From assembly GCF_029428675.1 (NCBI RefSeq), contig NZ_JAJNEL010000001.1:868001-932000 (forward strand): a DNA stretch of 64,000 nucleotides. Direction: 5' to 3'. Under the pieces are notes generated by a model, which worked only from the letters and a program-made list of their open reading frames with translations, did no database searches and was not told where the DNA came from. The translations under genes were made by a program, and so were the position numbers. This document shows, piece after piece, positions 15,948 through 23,693 of this stretch (the stretch's first letter is position 1; each line of letters opens with the position of its first letter). This DNA comes from Streptomyces sp. JH14 (GTDB lineage: Bacteria; Actinomycetota; Actinomycetes; Streptomycetales; Streptomycetaceae).

Positions 15948-17274
15948 GGGACTTCCTCTCCGCTGCCTCGTGGAAGCGTGGATGGACGGGGCGTACGAAC
16001 TCGTTGGCGGCGAAGCCGACGACCAGCAGCCCGATCATGATCGTCAGTGATGTGGTGTAGAGGCCGGATCCGCTCCGTCCCGCCCGCTCCCCCGCGTCCG
16101 CCACCCAGTTGACGATCAGCGGGCCGAGGACACCGGCGGTCGACCAGGCGGTCAGCAGCCGGCCGTGGATGGCGCCCACCTGGTAGGTGCCGAAGAGGTC
16201 CTGCAGATAGGCGGGGACCGTGGCGAATCCGCCTCCGTAGAAGGAGAGGATCACCAGCGCACAGCAGACGAAGAGCGGCTTGGAGCTGCCGAATTCGACG
16301 ATCGTGAGATACATCAGGGCGCCGACACCGAGATAGACGCGGTACATGTTCTTGCGCCCGATGAGGTCCGAGGTCGAGGACCACAGGAGCCGTCCGGTCA
16401 TGTTGGCCAGGGAGAGCAGGGCGACGAAGCCCGCCGCGGCGGAGGCCGTTACCGGAGCGGAGGAGTCCGCGAAGAAGTCCGAGATCATCGGGGCGGCCTT
16501 CTCCAGAATGCCGATGCCTGCGGTGACGTTCATGCAGAGAACCACCCACAGACACCAGAACTGCGGTGTGCGCAGCGCGTTGCGTGCGGAGACCTGGGCC
16601 GTGGTGACGAGACGACGGGTCTCCTCCTTCGGCTGCCAGCCGGCCGGCAGCCATCCGTCCGGGGGCACCCGGACGAGGAAGACCCCGAGCGCCATGAAAC
16701 CGGCGTAGGCGAGACCGTGGACCAGGAAGGTGGTCGCGATTCCCGCACTGTCGGTACCGAAGCCGTCGAGCATCGCGGTCGACCAGGGCGAGGCGATCAG
16801 CGCGCCGCCGCCGAAGCCCATGATGGCGATACCGGTGGCCATGCCGGGGCGGTCGGGAAACCACTTGATGAGCGTGGAGACCGGCGAGATGTAGCCGATG
16901 CCGAGGCCGATGCCGCCGATGAAGCCGTAGCCGAGGACGACCAGCCAGAACTGACCGGTGGCCACGCCGAGGGCGGCGACGAGAAAGCCCGAGGAGAAGC
17001 AGATCAGGGAGACGAACATCGCCCAGCGCGGTCCGTTGCGTTCGACGAGGGTGCCGCCGAAGGCCGCGGAGAGACCGAGCATGACGATGGCGAGCTGGAA
17101 GGGGAGGGCGCTGGCGGTGCCGGAAAGGTCGAGTGCTGATTCGAGCGGGGGCTTGAACACGCTCCAGGCGTAGGCCTGCCCGATCGAGAGATGCACGGCG
17201 AGCGCGGCAGGCGGAACCAGCCAGCGGCTCCAGCCGGGTGGCGCGACGGTCCGGGACCGATGGAGGAAGGTCAT
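15928..17274 (-). CDS. OFA-family major facilitator (oxalate/formate antiporter-like)
   Basis: A 448-residue, 12-helix MFS transporter. The first helix region, LAVHLSIGQAYAWSVFKPPL, and the IKWFPDRPGMATGIAIMGFG segment between helices 4 and 5 are typical of the oxalate:formate antiporter (OFA) family. LLSLANMTGRLLWSSTSDLIGRKN is the MFS loop 8-9 motif. The substrate is a small organic acid by family, but cannot be read from the sequence. The ATG at 17272-17274 gives the normal length, although its ribosome site is weak. The 3' end overlaps the small-subunit gene, so they form one transcription unit. Confidence 0.88.
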   Translation of the reverse strand: MTFLHRSRTVAPPGWSRWLVPPAALAVHLSIGQAYAWSVFKPPLESALDLSGTASALPFQLAIVMLGLSAAFGGTLVERNGPRWAMFVSLICFSSGFLVAALGVATGQFWLVVLGYGFIGGIGLGIGYISPVSTLIKWFPDRPGMATGIAIMGFGGGALIASPWSTAMLDGFGTDSAGIATTFLVHGLAYAGFMALGVFLVRVPPDGWLPAGWQPKEETRRLVTTAQVSARNALRTPQFWCLWVVLCMNVTAGIGILEKAAPMISDFFADSSAPVTASAAAGFVALLSLANMTGRLLWSSTSDLIGRKNMYRVYLGVGALMYLTIVEFGSSKPLFVCCALVILSFYGGGFATVPAYLQDLFGTYQVGAIHGRLLTAWSTAGVLGPLIVNWVADAGERAGRSGSGLYTTSLTIMIGLLVVGFAANEFVRPVHPRFHEAAERKSRAHQES

Positions 17275-17385
17275 GGGCCGGAACTTTAAGGATCAACCAT
17301 GCCGCTGCCTAGATGCCGGACAAAGAAAGTGTCGACGGTATTCACAGCGGAGAAGGGCGGGTTGCGTCCACGGCGGCCCGGCCGT

Positions 17386-17434
17386 GCACGGGAGCGGGCC
17401 CCGGACACCGTGTGTCCGGGGCCCGCTCCCGTGC
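17386..17434 (-). terminator. very strong hairpin terminator
   Basis: A perfect 23-bp stem (17386-17408 with 17412-17434) and a 3-base loop, eight bases past the stop of the zinc-ribbon gene on the minus strand. It insulates that gene from the OFA transporter downstream. Confidence 0.85.
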
Positions 17435-17442
17435 CTGCTCGG

Positions 17443-17727
17443 TCAGGAGGAGAAGAGCATGTGACCGAAGCTCTTGTGCCGGTAGTGACCGCCGTGGTGG
17501 CCGCCGTGGTGCTGCGGGGCGCCCCAGGCGGGGGCCGGCGCGGCGGGGTAGGCCTGGGGAGCGGGCGGCGCGGGCGGGGCCTGCTGGGTCCACTGCGCCT
17601 CGATGCGGGTCAGGGTCTCCAGCTCGCCGTAGTCGAGGAATATCCCCCGGCAGCCGCTGCACTGCTCGATCTGGATGCCGTTGCGGTTGTACGTCTGCAT
17701 CTGCGCGTGGCACTTGGGACACTGCAT
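17443..17727 (-). CDS. TFIIB-type zinc-ribbon protein
   Basis: A 94-residue protein with a TFIIB-like zinc ribbon at its N-terminus: MQCPKCHAQMQTYNRNG, then IEQCSGCRGIFLDYGELETL, with the four Cys in two CxxC pairs. The C-terminal half is a Pro/Ala/Gln-rich linker ending in a His-rich stretch (HHGGHHGGHYRHKS). The family (zf-TFIIB) is found across bacteria and its role is unknown; the His tail may bind metal. The ATG at 17725-17727 is immediately before the first Cys pair. The gene is monocistronic, closed by a strong terminator. Confidence 0.87.
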   Translation of the reverse strand: MQCPKCHAQMQTYNRNGIQIEQCSGCRGIFLDYGELETLTRIEAQWTQQAPPAPPAPQAYPAAPAPAWGAPQHHGGHHGGHYRHKSFGHMLFSS

Positions 17728-17795
17728 GGTCGGCTCAGCTCCTCGCCGTCGGTTCGCCGTCCCCGGAATTCATGCCCGGAGACGATCGGTTCACC

Positions 17796-18803
17796 CTACG
17801 ACGAGTGTTCGGCGGTCAACTCGGGCGGGAGGGAGGCAATTCGGGCACAGGCATCGATCATCGTCCGTTCCACCTCGTCCGGCGTTCGCCGCTGCGCGGC
17901 GGCCTTGGCGAACGCCAGCGCGGCGGTCTGCACCGTCAGGGCACGGGCCGGGACGTCAAGTTCGGGCCAGGGGTCGCCCTCGGCGCGTATCGCGGGTCCG
18001 CCGGCCTCTCGGTAGGCGTCCAGAAAGCGCAGCCAGACCTCGGGGGGCAGCAGCCCGGCCGCGTACCAGGCGGCGGGGCGTGCGAGGTCCCAGGCGGGGT
18101 CGCCGAGGCCCAGGTCGTCGACATCGATCAGCAGCCAGGGGCCGTGCGGGGCGGGGTGGCGGACGAGCTGCCCGAGATGCAGATCGCCGTGGCAGAGGAA
18201 GCGCGACCGGTGCGGGGGCATGGCGGCCTCGTCACGGGCCCAGGCGGGCAGGCGCCGCCATGCCTCGCGTACGGGGGCGGTGGCCGGGTCGTCGGGGAGG
18301 GCCGCGTGCATCCGGGCCACGGCGAGTGCGGCCTTCGCGGGGCCGCGCATCGTGGGGAGCGCCGGGACGGGCACGCCCGCGGGCGTGAACGCGGCCGCGG
18401 GCGAGGTGCGGTGGAGCCGGGCCAGGAGGCCGGCGGCCTCCTCCCAGGGGGCGGCGTCGGGGTCGGCCGGGTCGACGGGGTCGCCGTGGGGCCAGAGGGT
18501 CACGGTGCGGCCATGCACCGTGACGGTGGGGGCGGCGCGCCCCGACGGCCGGGACACGGGTGGCAGGAGGACGCCGGCCAGGGCGCCGGACGAGGCCACT
18601 GCCAGCCGGGCGGCCAGGTCCGCGGTGTCGGTCCCCGGGGCGTGGGCCTTCGCGACCACCGGGCCGCTGCGGACGACGGTGCCGTCGGCACGGTCCGCGA
18701 GCACCGCCGGCGCGGGGCAGGCGCAGGGGCCCCCGGCCTCGGTGGACGGGTGCACCGCGTCATGGGCGAGGGCGCCCAGCGCGCGGACGACTGCGGTGGT
18801 CAC
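17796..18803 (-). CDS. aminoglycoside-phosphotransferase-fold kinase (APH family)
   Basis: A 335-residue protein with the APH/choline-kinase fold. The Brenner motif FLCHGDLHLGQLV (about residue 215) holds the catalytic Asp. LLIDVDDLGLGDPAWDLARP holds the metal-binding Asp and the D-P-A-W-D-L-A signature. The N-terminal ATP-binding lobe is short and Ala-rich. The substrate is unknown, and resistance should not be inferred: most such actinobacterial genes are uncharacterised. The GTG at 18801-18803 is preferred because GGGGGAG lies at the right distance; a TTG 18 bases further upstream is also in frame. Confidence 0.85.
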   Translation of the reverse strand: MTTAVVRALGALAHDAVHPSTEAGGPCACPAPAVLADRADGTVVRSGPVVAKAHAPGTDTADLAARLAVASSGALAGVLLPPVSRPSGRAAPTVTVHGRTVTLWPHGDPVDPADPDAAPWEEAAGLLARLHRTSPAAAFTPAGVPVPALPTMRGPAKAALAVARMHAALPDDPATAPVREAWRRLPAWARDEAAMPPHRSRFLCHGDLHLGQLVRHPAPHGPWLLIDVDDLGLGDPAWDLARPAAWYAAGLLPPEVWLRFLDAYREAGGPAIRAEGDPWPELDVPARALTVQTAALAFAKAAAQRRTPDEVERTMIDACARIASLPPELTAEHSS

Positions 18804-18914
18804 GGTCTCCCCCGGTGGCAACAGGTCCGGCCCGGTCCACCCGGGCCCGCCGCCCAGCGTACGGGCCGCACCGCGCAGTCCGAGTACGGCATGAAAGCCC
18901 CCCGGACAGCGCGA

Positions 18915-18944
18915 TGTCCGGTCAGCTCCCCAGCTGACCGGACA
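18915..18944 (-). terminator. hairpin terminator
   Basis: A perfect 13-bp stem (18915-18927 with 18932-18944) and a CCCC loop, downstream of the small membrane protein gene that ends at 19035 and upstream of the APH gene. Confidence 0.75.
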
Positions 18945-19034
18945 AACGCTGCCGTCCGCCGCACCCCCGTCCCCACGGGGTTGTTGGCCGGATGTCCCGG
19001 TCCGGACCGCTCTTCCGGACCCGCGGAGCGCCGC

Positions 19035-19244
19035 TCAGCGCCCCAGCATCACGCCCACGGACGACGCCTGTGTGACCACTGCGTCCCAGCCGCCGAAGAC
19101 GACTACGAGCAGGGCCGCCAGAGGAAGAACCATGGCCGTCGCCACCAGCGGGTGACGCGTGCCGGACGACGGGCGGCTGCCGAACGCGGCGTGTGCCCTG
19201 CGTCCCTGCGTGCGGATCACCGTCCGCGCTGCCGTGTCCGCCAT
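19035..19244 (-). CDS. small membrane protein (69 residues)
   Basis: A 69-residue protein with a basic N-terminus (RTVIRTQGRRAHAAFGSR) and one long hydrophobic segment, HPLVATAMVLPLAALLVVVF. A short polar end follows (GWDAVVTQASSVGVMLGR). It is probably anchored in the inner membrane with the basic end in the cytoplasm. The ATG at 19242-19244 has a very good ribosome site (AGGAGAGG, four bases away). Monocistronic with its own terminator. Function unknown. Confidence 0.75.
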   Translation of the reverse strand: MADTAARTVIRTQGRRAHAAFGSRPSSGTRHPLVATAMVLPLAALLVVVFGGWDAVVTQASSVGVMLGR

Positions 19245-19433
19245 GGTTCCTCTCCTGACCTGTTGTGGGGGCGGCGGGCGTTTGACCTCGGGGGACGAGT
19301 GCTGCGCCCACCGCTTGACCTCAAGATTAGGGACCCCGGTGGCGCGGGGCATCATGCCCGCGTACCGATTGCCGGGCCTCCCGGAGGATGAGCTGTCGGT
19401 AGTCGGCGTACTCCCCTGGGTGGAGATCGGGGG

Positions 19434-19691
19434 TCAGGCCCTGGGGTCATCCCCCAGGGGACTCTCGGATGCGTCCTCCCGGGGAATCGGATGTTCGACG
19501 AGGGCCAGCACCCTGTTCGCCATGAAGCGAGCGGTGCGGACGACCGAGCCGCTTCGCGTGACTTCACTCACTTCGACCACCCCTCGGCTGATGGCCGTCT
19601 CGACCCTGCGGCCCGCCCTGCCGGCCACCACTTCGTAGGTACGCGTCGTGTCTCCGGCATCCACGACTATCTCGACTCGATCGCCCTTCAT
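19434..19691 (-). CDS. small conserved-looking cytoplasmic protein (85 residues)
   Basis: An 85-residue protein starting MKGDRVEIVVDAGDTTRTYEV, with beta-strand-like alternation through residue 60 and a charged tail. The ATG at 19689-19691 is preceded by AGGGGGA at a normal distance. The sequence VETAISRGVVEVSEVTRSG and VVRTARFMANRVLALVEHP suggests a compact beta-rich fold. No domain was recognised. It is divergent from the Ser/Thr kinase gene at 19898, so the two may share a control region. Confidence 0.72.
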   Translation of the reverse strand: MKGDRVEIVVDAGDTTRTYEVVAGRAGRRVETAISRGVVEVSEVTRSGSVVRTARFMANRVLALVEHPIPREDASESPLGDDPRA

Positions 19692-19897
19692 TGATCCAAT
19701 CCCCCTTCTGCGACGGTCCTTTGAGATCTCGCACGGGCCAGGCAGCGTGGATCCGCGGCTCCCTGACCACCCTTCAAGTTTCCCATCCGGCACTGACAAT
19801 CGATGGGCGGACGAGGGCGCGGCCTCTGAGCGCGCCGGGCCACGGGTACGTAAGCTGTGCCACGTCAGGCGGATCAGGCAGCGGGGATGGGCAGACG

Positions 19898-21217
19898 ATG
19901 GCGATGATGCGGCTCCGGCGCGAGGACCCGCGTGTCGTCGGCTCGTTCAGACTGCACCGGCGGCTCGGGGCGGGCGGCATGGGGGTCGTCTACCTGGGTT
20001 CGGACCGGCGTGGCCAGCGGGTGGCCCTCAAGGTGATCCGCCCGGATCTCGCCGAGGACCAGGAGTTCCGTTCGCGTTTCGCGCGCGAGGTGTCGGCGGC
20101 GCGACGGATCCGCGGCGGCTGCACGGCGCGTCTGGTGGCGGCCGATCTGGAGGCGGACCGCCCGTGGTTCGCCACGCAGTACGTCCCCGGCCCCTCGTTG
20201 CACGACAAGGTGGCCGAGGAGGGTCCGCTGTCGGCGGCCGAGGTGGCGTCGATCGGGGCGGCTCTCTCCGAGGGGCTGGTGGCGGTGCACGAGGCCGGTG
20301 TCGTCCACCGTGACCTGAAGCCGTCGAACATCCTCCTGTCCCCCAAGGGCCCCCGGATCATCGACTTCGGGATCGCCTGGGCGACCGGGGCGAGCACGCT
20401 CACGCATGTCGGCACTGCGGTGGGATCGCCCGGGTTCCTGGCGCCCGAGCAGGTGCGGGGCGCGGCGGTCACACCCGCGACGGACGTGTTCTCGCTCGGT
20501 GCCACGCTGGCGTACGCGGCAACGGCCGATTCGCCTTTCGGGCACGGCAGTTCCGAGGTGATGCTGTACCGCGTGGTGCACGAGGAACCGCAGTTGTTCG
20601 ACGTCCACGACGCACTGGCGCCCCTGGTGAGCGCCTGTCTGGCGAAGGACCCGGAGGAGCGGCCGAGCACGCTTCAACTCTCCATGCGGCTCAAGGAGAT
20701 CGCGGCCCGTGAGGCGCAGGGGCTGCACGAGAGCCGGCCGCCCGTACAGCGATCGGCTCAGGAGCTGGAACGGCCGACCGGCCGGCTGGACGGCCCGTAC
20801 ACCGAACAGCAGACCCGGCGCGCGGGAAGCCCTCCGGCGCCCCGTCCGCAGAGCCGGCAGACGGCGCCCGCACGCGCCTCTTCGCCGCGTACCGGCGGTT
20901 CGCGGCCGCAGCAGCCGCGCAACACCACGCGCTCCGGCAAGCGCCCCCAGACCGCCAACGGAACGAACGGCACGAAAGGGCGGCCGGGCACCCGACCCGG
21001 GACCCGTACGACGTCGACGGGCCGCCGGCCGGCCAACCCGCGGCTGCTGCGGCAGCGTCTCGTCGTCTTCGTCGTGGTGACGCTGCTGGTGGCACTGGGG
21101 ATCGCGGCGGCGCAGGGATGCCAGGGACCGGCCCGTGGGCTCGGCACCTCACAGAACCCGGGACTGCAGGAGCAGCACGGGCAGCACGGGCGACAACTGC
21201 TGCCGCGGCAGCAGTAA
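19898..21217 (+). CDS. transmembrane Hanks-type serine/threonine protein kinase
   Basis: A 439-residue membrane kinase. The kinase domain spans about residues 15-285: glycine loop LGAGGMG (23-29), catalytic Lys45 in VALKVI, HRDLKPSN (137-144) and DFG (156-158), followed by GSPGFLAPEQ in the activation segment. A long Pro/Arg/Thr-rich juxtamembrane region (about 290-385) leads to a single membrane helix, LVVFVVVTLLVALGIAAAQG. A short Gln-rich outer tail follows, with no PASTA or sensor domain. The ATG at 19898 follows GGGGA; an ATG six bases later is also possible. It is convergent with the RNA methyltransferase gene. The signal it senses is unknown. Confidence 0.92.
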   Translation: MAMMRLRREDPRVVGSFRLHRRLGAGGMGVVYLGSDRRGQRVALKVIRPDLAEDQEFRSRFAREVSAARRIRGGCTARLVAADLEADRPWFATQYVPGPSLHDKVAEEGPLSAAEVASIGAALSEGLVAVHEAGVVHRDLKPSNILLSPKGPRIIDFGIAWATGASTLTHVGTAVGSPGFLAPEQVRGAAVTPATDVFSLGATLAYAATADSPFGHGSSEVMLYRVVHEEPQLFDVHDALAPLVSACLAKDPEERPSTLQLSMRLKEIAAREAQGLHESRPPVQRSAQELERPTGRLDGPYTEQQTRRAGSPPAPRPQSRQTAPARASSPRTGGSRPQQPRNTTRSGKRPQTANGTNGTKGRPGTRPGTRTTSTGRRPANPRLLRQRLVVFVVVTLLVALGIAAAQGCQGPARGLGTSQNPGLQEQHGQHGRQLLPRQQ

Positions 21218-21240
21218 CGCGGTCGCCGGCCGGCGTCCGG

Positions 21241-22059
21241 TCAGTCCTGCGGGCGGCCCGTCGCCACGGCGTAGAACGCCACGGCGGCGGCCGCGCCCAC
21301 GTTCAGCGAATCGACGCCGTGCGCCATCGGGATGCGTACCCATTCGTCGGCCGCGACCAGCGCCTGGGTGGACAGTCCGTCGCCCTCGGCGCCGAGCATC
21401 AGAGCCACCTTGTCCATCCGGTGCGGCGCCGCCTCGTCGATGCTGCTCGCCTTGTCGTCGGGGGTGAGCGCCAGAAGCTTGAAGCCCGCCTCCCGTACGG
21501 TCTCCAGCGCCTTGGGCCAGGTTTCGAGACGGGCGTACGGGACGGAGAAGACCGCCCCCATGGACACCTTGACCGAGCGCCGGTAGAGCGGATCGGCGCA
21601 GTCCGGGGAGAGCAGCACCGCGTCCATGCCGAGGGCGGCGGCGCTGCGGAAGATGGCCCCGATGTTGGTGTGGTCGTTGACCGACTCCATGACGACGACC
21701 CGTCGGGTCCTCGTCAGCAGTTCGTCGGCCGTCGGCAGTGGTTTGCGCTGCATGGAGGCGAGGGCGCCGCGGTGCACGTGGTAGCCGGTGACGCGTTCGG
21801 CGAGTTCCGGGCTTACCGCGTAGACCGGCGCCGGGACCTCGTCGATGACGTCGCGCATCACATCGACCCACTTCGCCGAGAGCAGCATGGACCGCATCTC
21901 GTACCCGGCGTGCCTGGCACGTCTGATGACTTTCTCGCCCTCGGCGATGAAGAGGCCTTCGGCGGGCTCCCGTCTGCGCCGCAGCTCGACGTCGGTCAGG
22001 CCCGTGTAGTCGCGCAGGCGCGGGTCGTCGGGCTCGTCGATGGTGATGAGATCAGCCAC
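21241..22059 (-). CDS. SpoU/TrmH-family RNA 2'-O-methyltransferase
   Basis: A 272-residue SPOUT methyltransferase that uses S-adenosylmethionine to methylate ribose in tRNA or rRNA. The N-terminal substrate-binding region contains GLFIAEGEKVIRRARHAGYE. The knotted catalytic domain shows MESVNDHTNIGAIFRSAAALG (motif 1), LMLGAEGDGLS (motif 2) and VRIPMAHGVDSLNVGAAAAV (motif 3), all intact. The target nucleotide cannot be predicted. The GTG at 22057-22059 begins the conserved part; its ribosome site is weak. Upstream on the same strand is siroheme synthase, 65 bp away, so they may be cotranscribed. Confidence 0.9.
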   Translation of the reverse strand: MADLITIDEPDDPRLRDYTGLTDVELRRRREPAEGLFIAEGEKVIRRARHAGYEMRSMLLSAKWVDVMRDVIDEVPAPVYAVSPELAERVTGYHVHRGALASMQRKPLPTADELLTRTRRVVVMESVNDHTNIGAIFRSAAALGMDAVLLSPDCADPLYRRSVKVSMGAVFSVPYARLETWPKALETVREAGFKLLALTPDDKASSIDEAAPHRMDKVALMLGAEGDGLSTQALVAADEWVRIPMAHGVDSLNVGAAAAVAFYAVATGRPQD

Positions 22060-22124
22060 AGGTTTGATACTGCCTTGTCCGGTGTGTGGTGCCAACGGCT
22101 TGGAAGAAGATCTGTTACCGCTGG

Positions 22125-23381
22125 TTACTCGGCGGGGTTCGGAAGGGTGTCCGCACCGACAGCGACGACGTCGCCGATGACGATCACGGCCGGGGGGCGT
22201 ACCTCTTCCGCGGCGGCCCGTTCGGCGACGGTGGCAAGGGTCGCGTCGACCCGGCGCTGCGCCGCGGTGGTGCCCTCCTGGACGAGGGCGACCGGGGTGT
22301 CGGGGGACTTGCCGTGGCCGATGAGGGCCTGGGCGATGGCGCCGATCTTGTCGACGGCCATCAGCAGCACGAGGGTTCCGCGCAGCCGTGCGAGGGCCGC
22401 CCAGTCGACCAGCGAACGCTCGTCGTCGGGGGCGACATGGCCGCTGACGACGGTGAACTCGTGGGCGACGCCGCGGTGGGTGACGGGGATACCGGCCGCG
22501 CCCGGCACGGAGATCGAGCTGGAGATGCCGGGGACGACCGTGCAGGGAATGCCCTCGGCGGCGAGGGCCTGCGCCTCCTCCATACCCCGACCGAAGACGA
22601 ACGGGTCGCCGCCCTTGAGCCGGACGACGGCCTTGCCCGCCTTGGCGTGCTCGATGAGCGCCTGGTTGATCGCCTCCTGGGCCATGAAGCGGCCGTACGG
22701 AATCTTCGCGGCGTCGATCACCTCGACGTGCGGCGGCAGTTCGTCGAGCAGATCACGCGGCCCGAGCCGGTCGGCGATGACGACATCGGCCTCGGCGAGG
22801 AGGCGCCGCCCGCGGACCGTGATCAGGTCGGGGTCGCCGGGGCCGCCACCGACCAGGGAGACGCCGGGGACGGGTCGGCTGCGGTGGTGCGGCGCGGCCA
22901 GCGTGCCCTCACGCAGGCCCTCGACGATGGCGTCGCGGACGGCGGCGGAGTGGCGCGGGTCACGGCCCTGCGCATCGGTGGAGAGGACGGCGACGGTCAC
23001 TCCCTCGCTGCGACCGGTGGCCGGAGTCCAGGCGGTGGCGGCATCGGCGTTGTCGCTGCGCACGCACCAGGTGCGGGTGCGCTCGGCCTCGGCCGACGCC
23101 GCGTCGTTGGCTGCGGCGTCGTCGGAGGCGACGAGCGCGTACCAGGTGTCTGCGAGATCGCCGTCCGCGTACCGGCGGCGCTCCCAGCGGATCTCGCCGG
23201 CGTCGGCCATCGCCTCGACGGACGGGGTGGCGGACGGCGATACGAGGGTGATGTCGGCGCCTGCCGCGATGAGCGCGGGGAGGCGGCGCTGAGCGACCTG
23301 GCCGCCGCCGACGACGACGACGCGGCGCCCGCTCAGGCGCAGTCCGACGGGGTACGCAGGGTGATCGGCGTGCTCGGCCAT
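22125..23381 (-). CDS. cysG: siroheme synthase CysG (precorrin-2 dehydrogenase fused to uroporphyrinogen-III methyltransferase)
   Basis: A 418-residue fusion enzyme. The N-terminal part (about 1-150) is the NAD-dependent precorrin-2 dehydrogenase/ferrochelatase, with VVVVGGGQVAQRRL as its Rossmann loop. The C-terminal part (about 165-410) is SUMT, with VSLVGGGPGDPDLITVRG, VVRLKGGDPFVFGRG and VPGISSSISVPGAAGIPVTHRG. It makes precorrin-2 and siroheme for sulfite and nitrite reductases and feeds precorrin-2 to cobalamin synthesis. The last fits the adjacent BluB-CobT and CobL genes. The ATG at 23379-23381 is preceded by GAGGAG. Some Streptomyces annotations call it cobA. Confidence 0.95.
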   Translation of the reverse strand: MAEHADHPAYPVGLRLSGRRVVVVGGGQVAQRRLPALIAAGADITLVSPSATPSVEAMADAGEIRWERRRYADGDLADTWYALVASDDAAANDAASAEAERTRTWCVRSDNADAATAWTPATGRSEGVTVAVLSTDAQGRDPRHSAAVRDAIVEGLREGTLAAPHHRSRPVPGVSLVGGGPGDPDLITVRGRRLLAEADVVIADRLGPRDLLDELPPHVEVIDAAKIPYGRFMAQEAINQALIEHAKAGKAVVRLKGGDPFVFGRGMEEAQALAAEGIPCTVVPGISSSISVPGAAGIPVTHRGVAHEFTVVSGHVAPDDERSLVDWAALARLRGTLVLLMAVDKIGAIAQALIGHGKSPDTPVALVQEGTTAAQRRVDATLATVAERAAAEEVRPPAVIVIGDVVAVGADTLPNPAE

Positions 23382-23693
23382 GCGGTGCAGGCTCCTCGAA
23401 CAGTGCGGGGTGCGGGCCGCTGCGGCGGTGGAGCGGCTGTGACGTGCGGGTTTGTGGGGCGTGGGTCCACGATACGGGGTGGGGTGCGGCCTATTGCGGG
23501 GGCCGAGCGCGATGCGGTTGGGCTGCCCGGTACGGGGCAGGTGGGGGCGGCAACCGTCCCCTACCCGCCCCGTCCCGAAACCGCGGCTCCGGTCCTCGCC
23601 CCCCCCGGGACGCGCCGGACCGACGCCCGGACGGTCCGGAGGAACCGGCCCGGGCCGGACCGACGACCGGGCGGGCCGGCGGAGCCCGCCGGG
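23382..23693 (-). promoter_or_regulatory. 312-bp gap between cobT and cysG: cobT terminator and presumed cysG promoter
   Basis: The cobT-proximal end holds a 7-bp hairpin CCGGCGG-AGC-CCGCCGG (23676-23692) directly after the stop, a likely terminator. The middle (23560-23670) is a run of C/G-rich repeats (CCCGGACGG, GGCCCGGGCC). No B12 box of a cobalamin riboswitch and no supported ORF was seen. Confidence 0.5.

Noticed and set aside
17796..18803. Aminoglycoside resistance gene
   Set aside because: The fold is APH-like, but nothing in sequence or context points to aminoglycosides; such kinases are mostly of unknown substrate.
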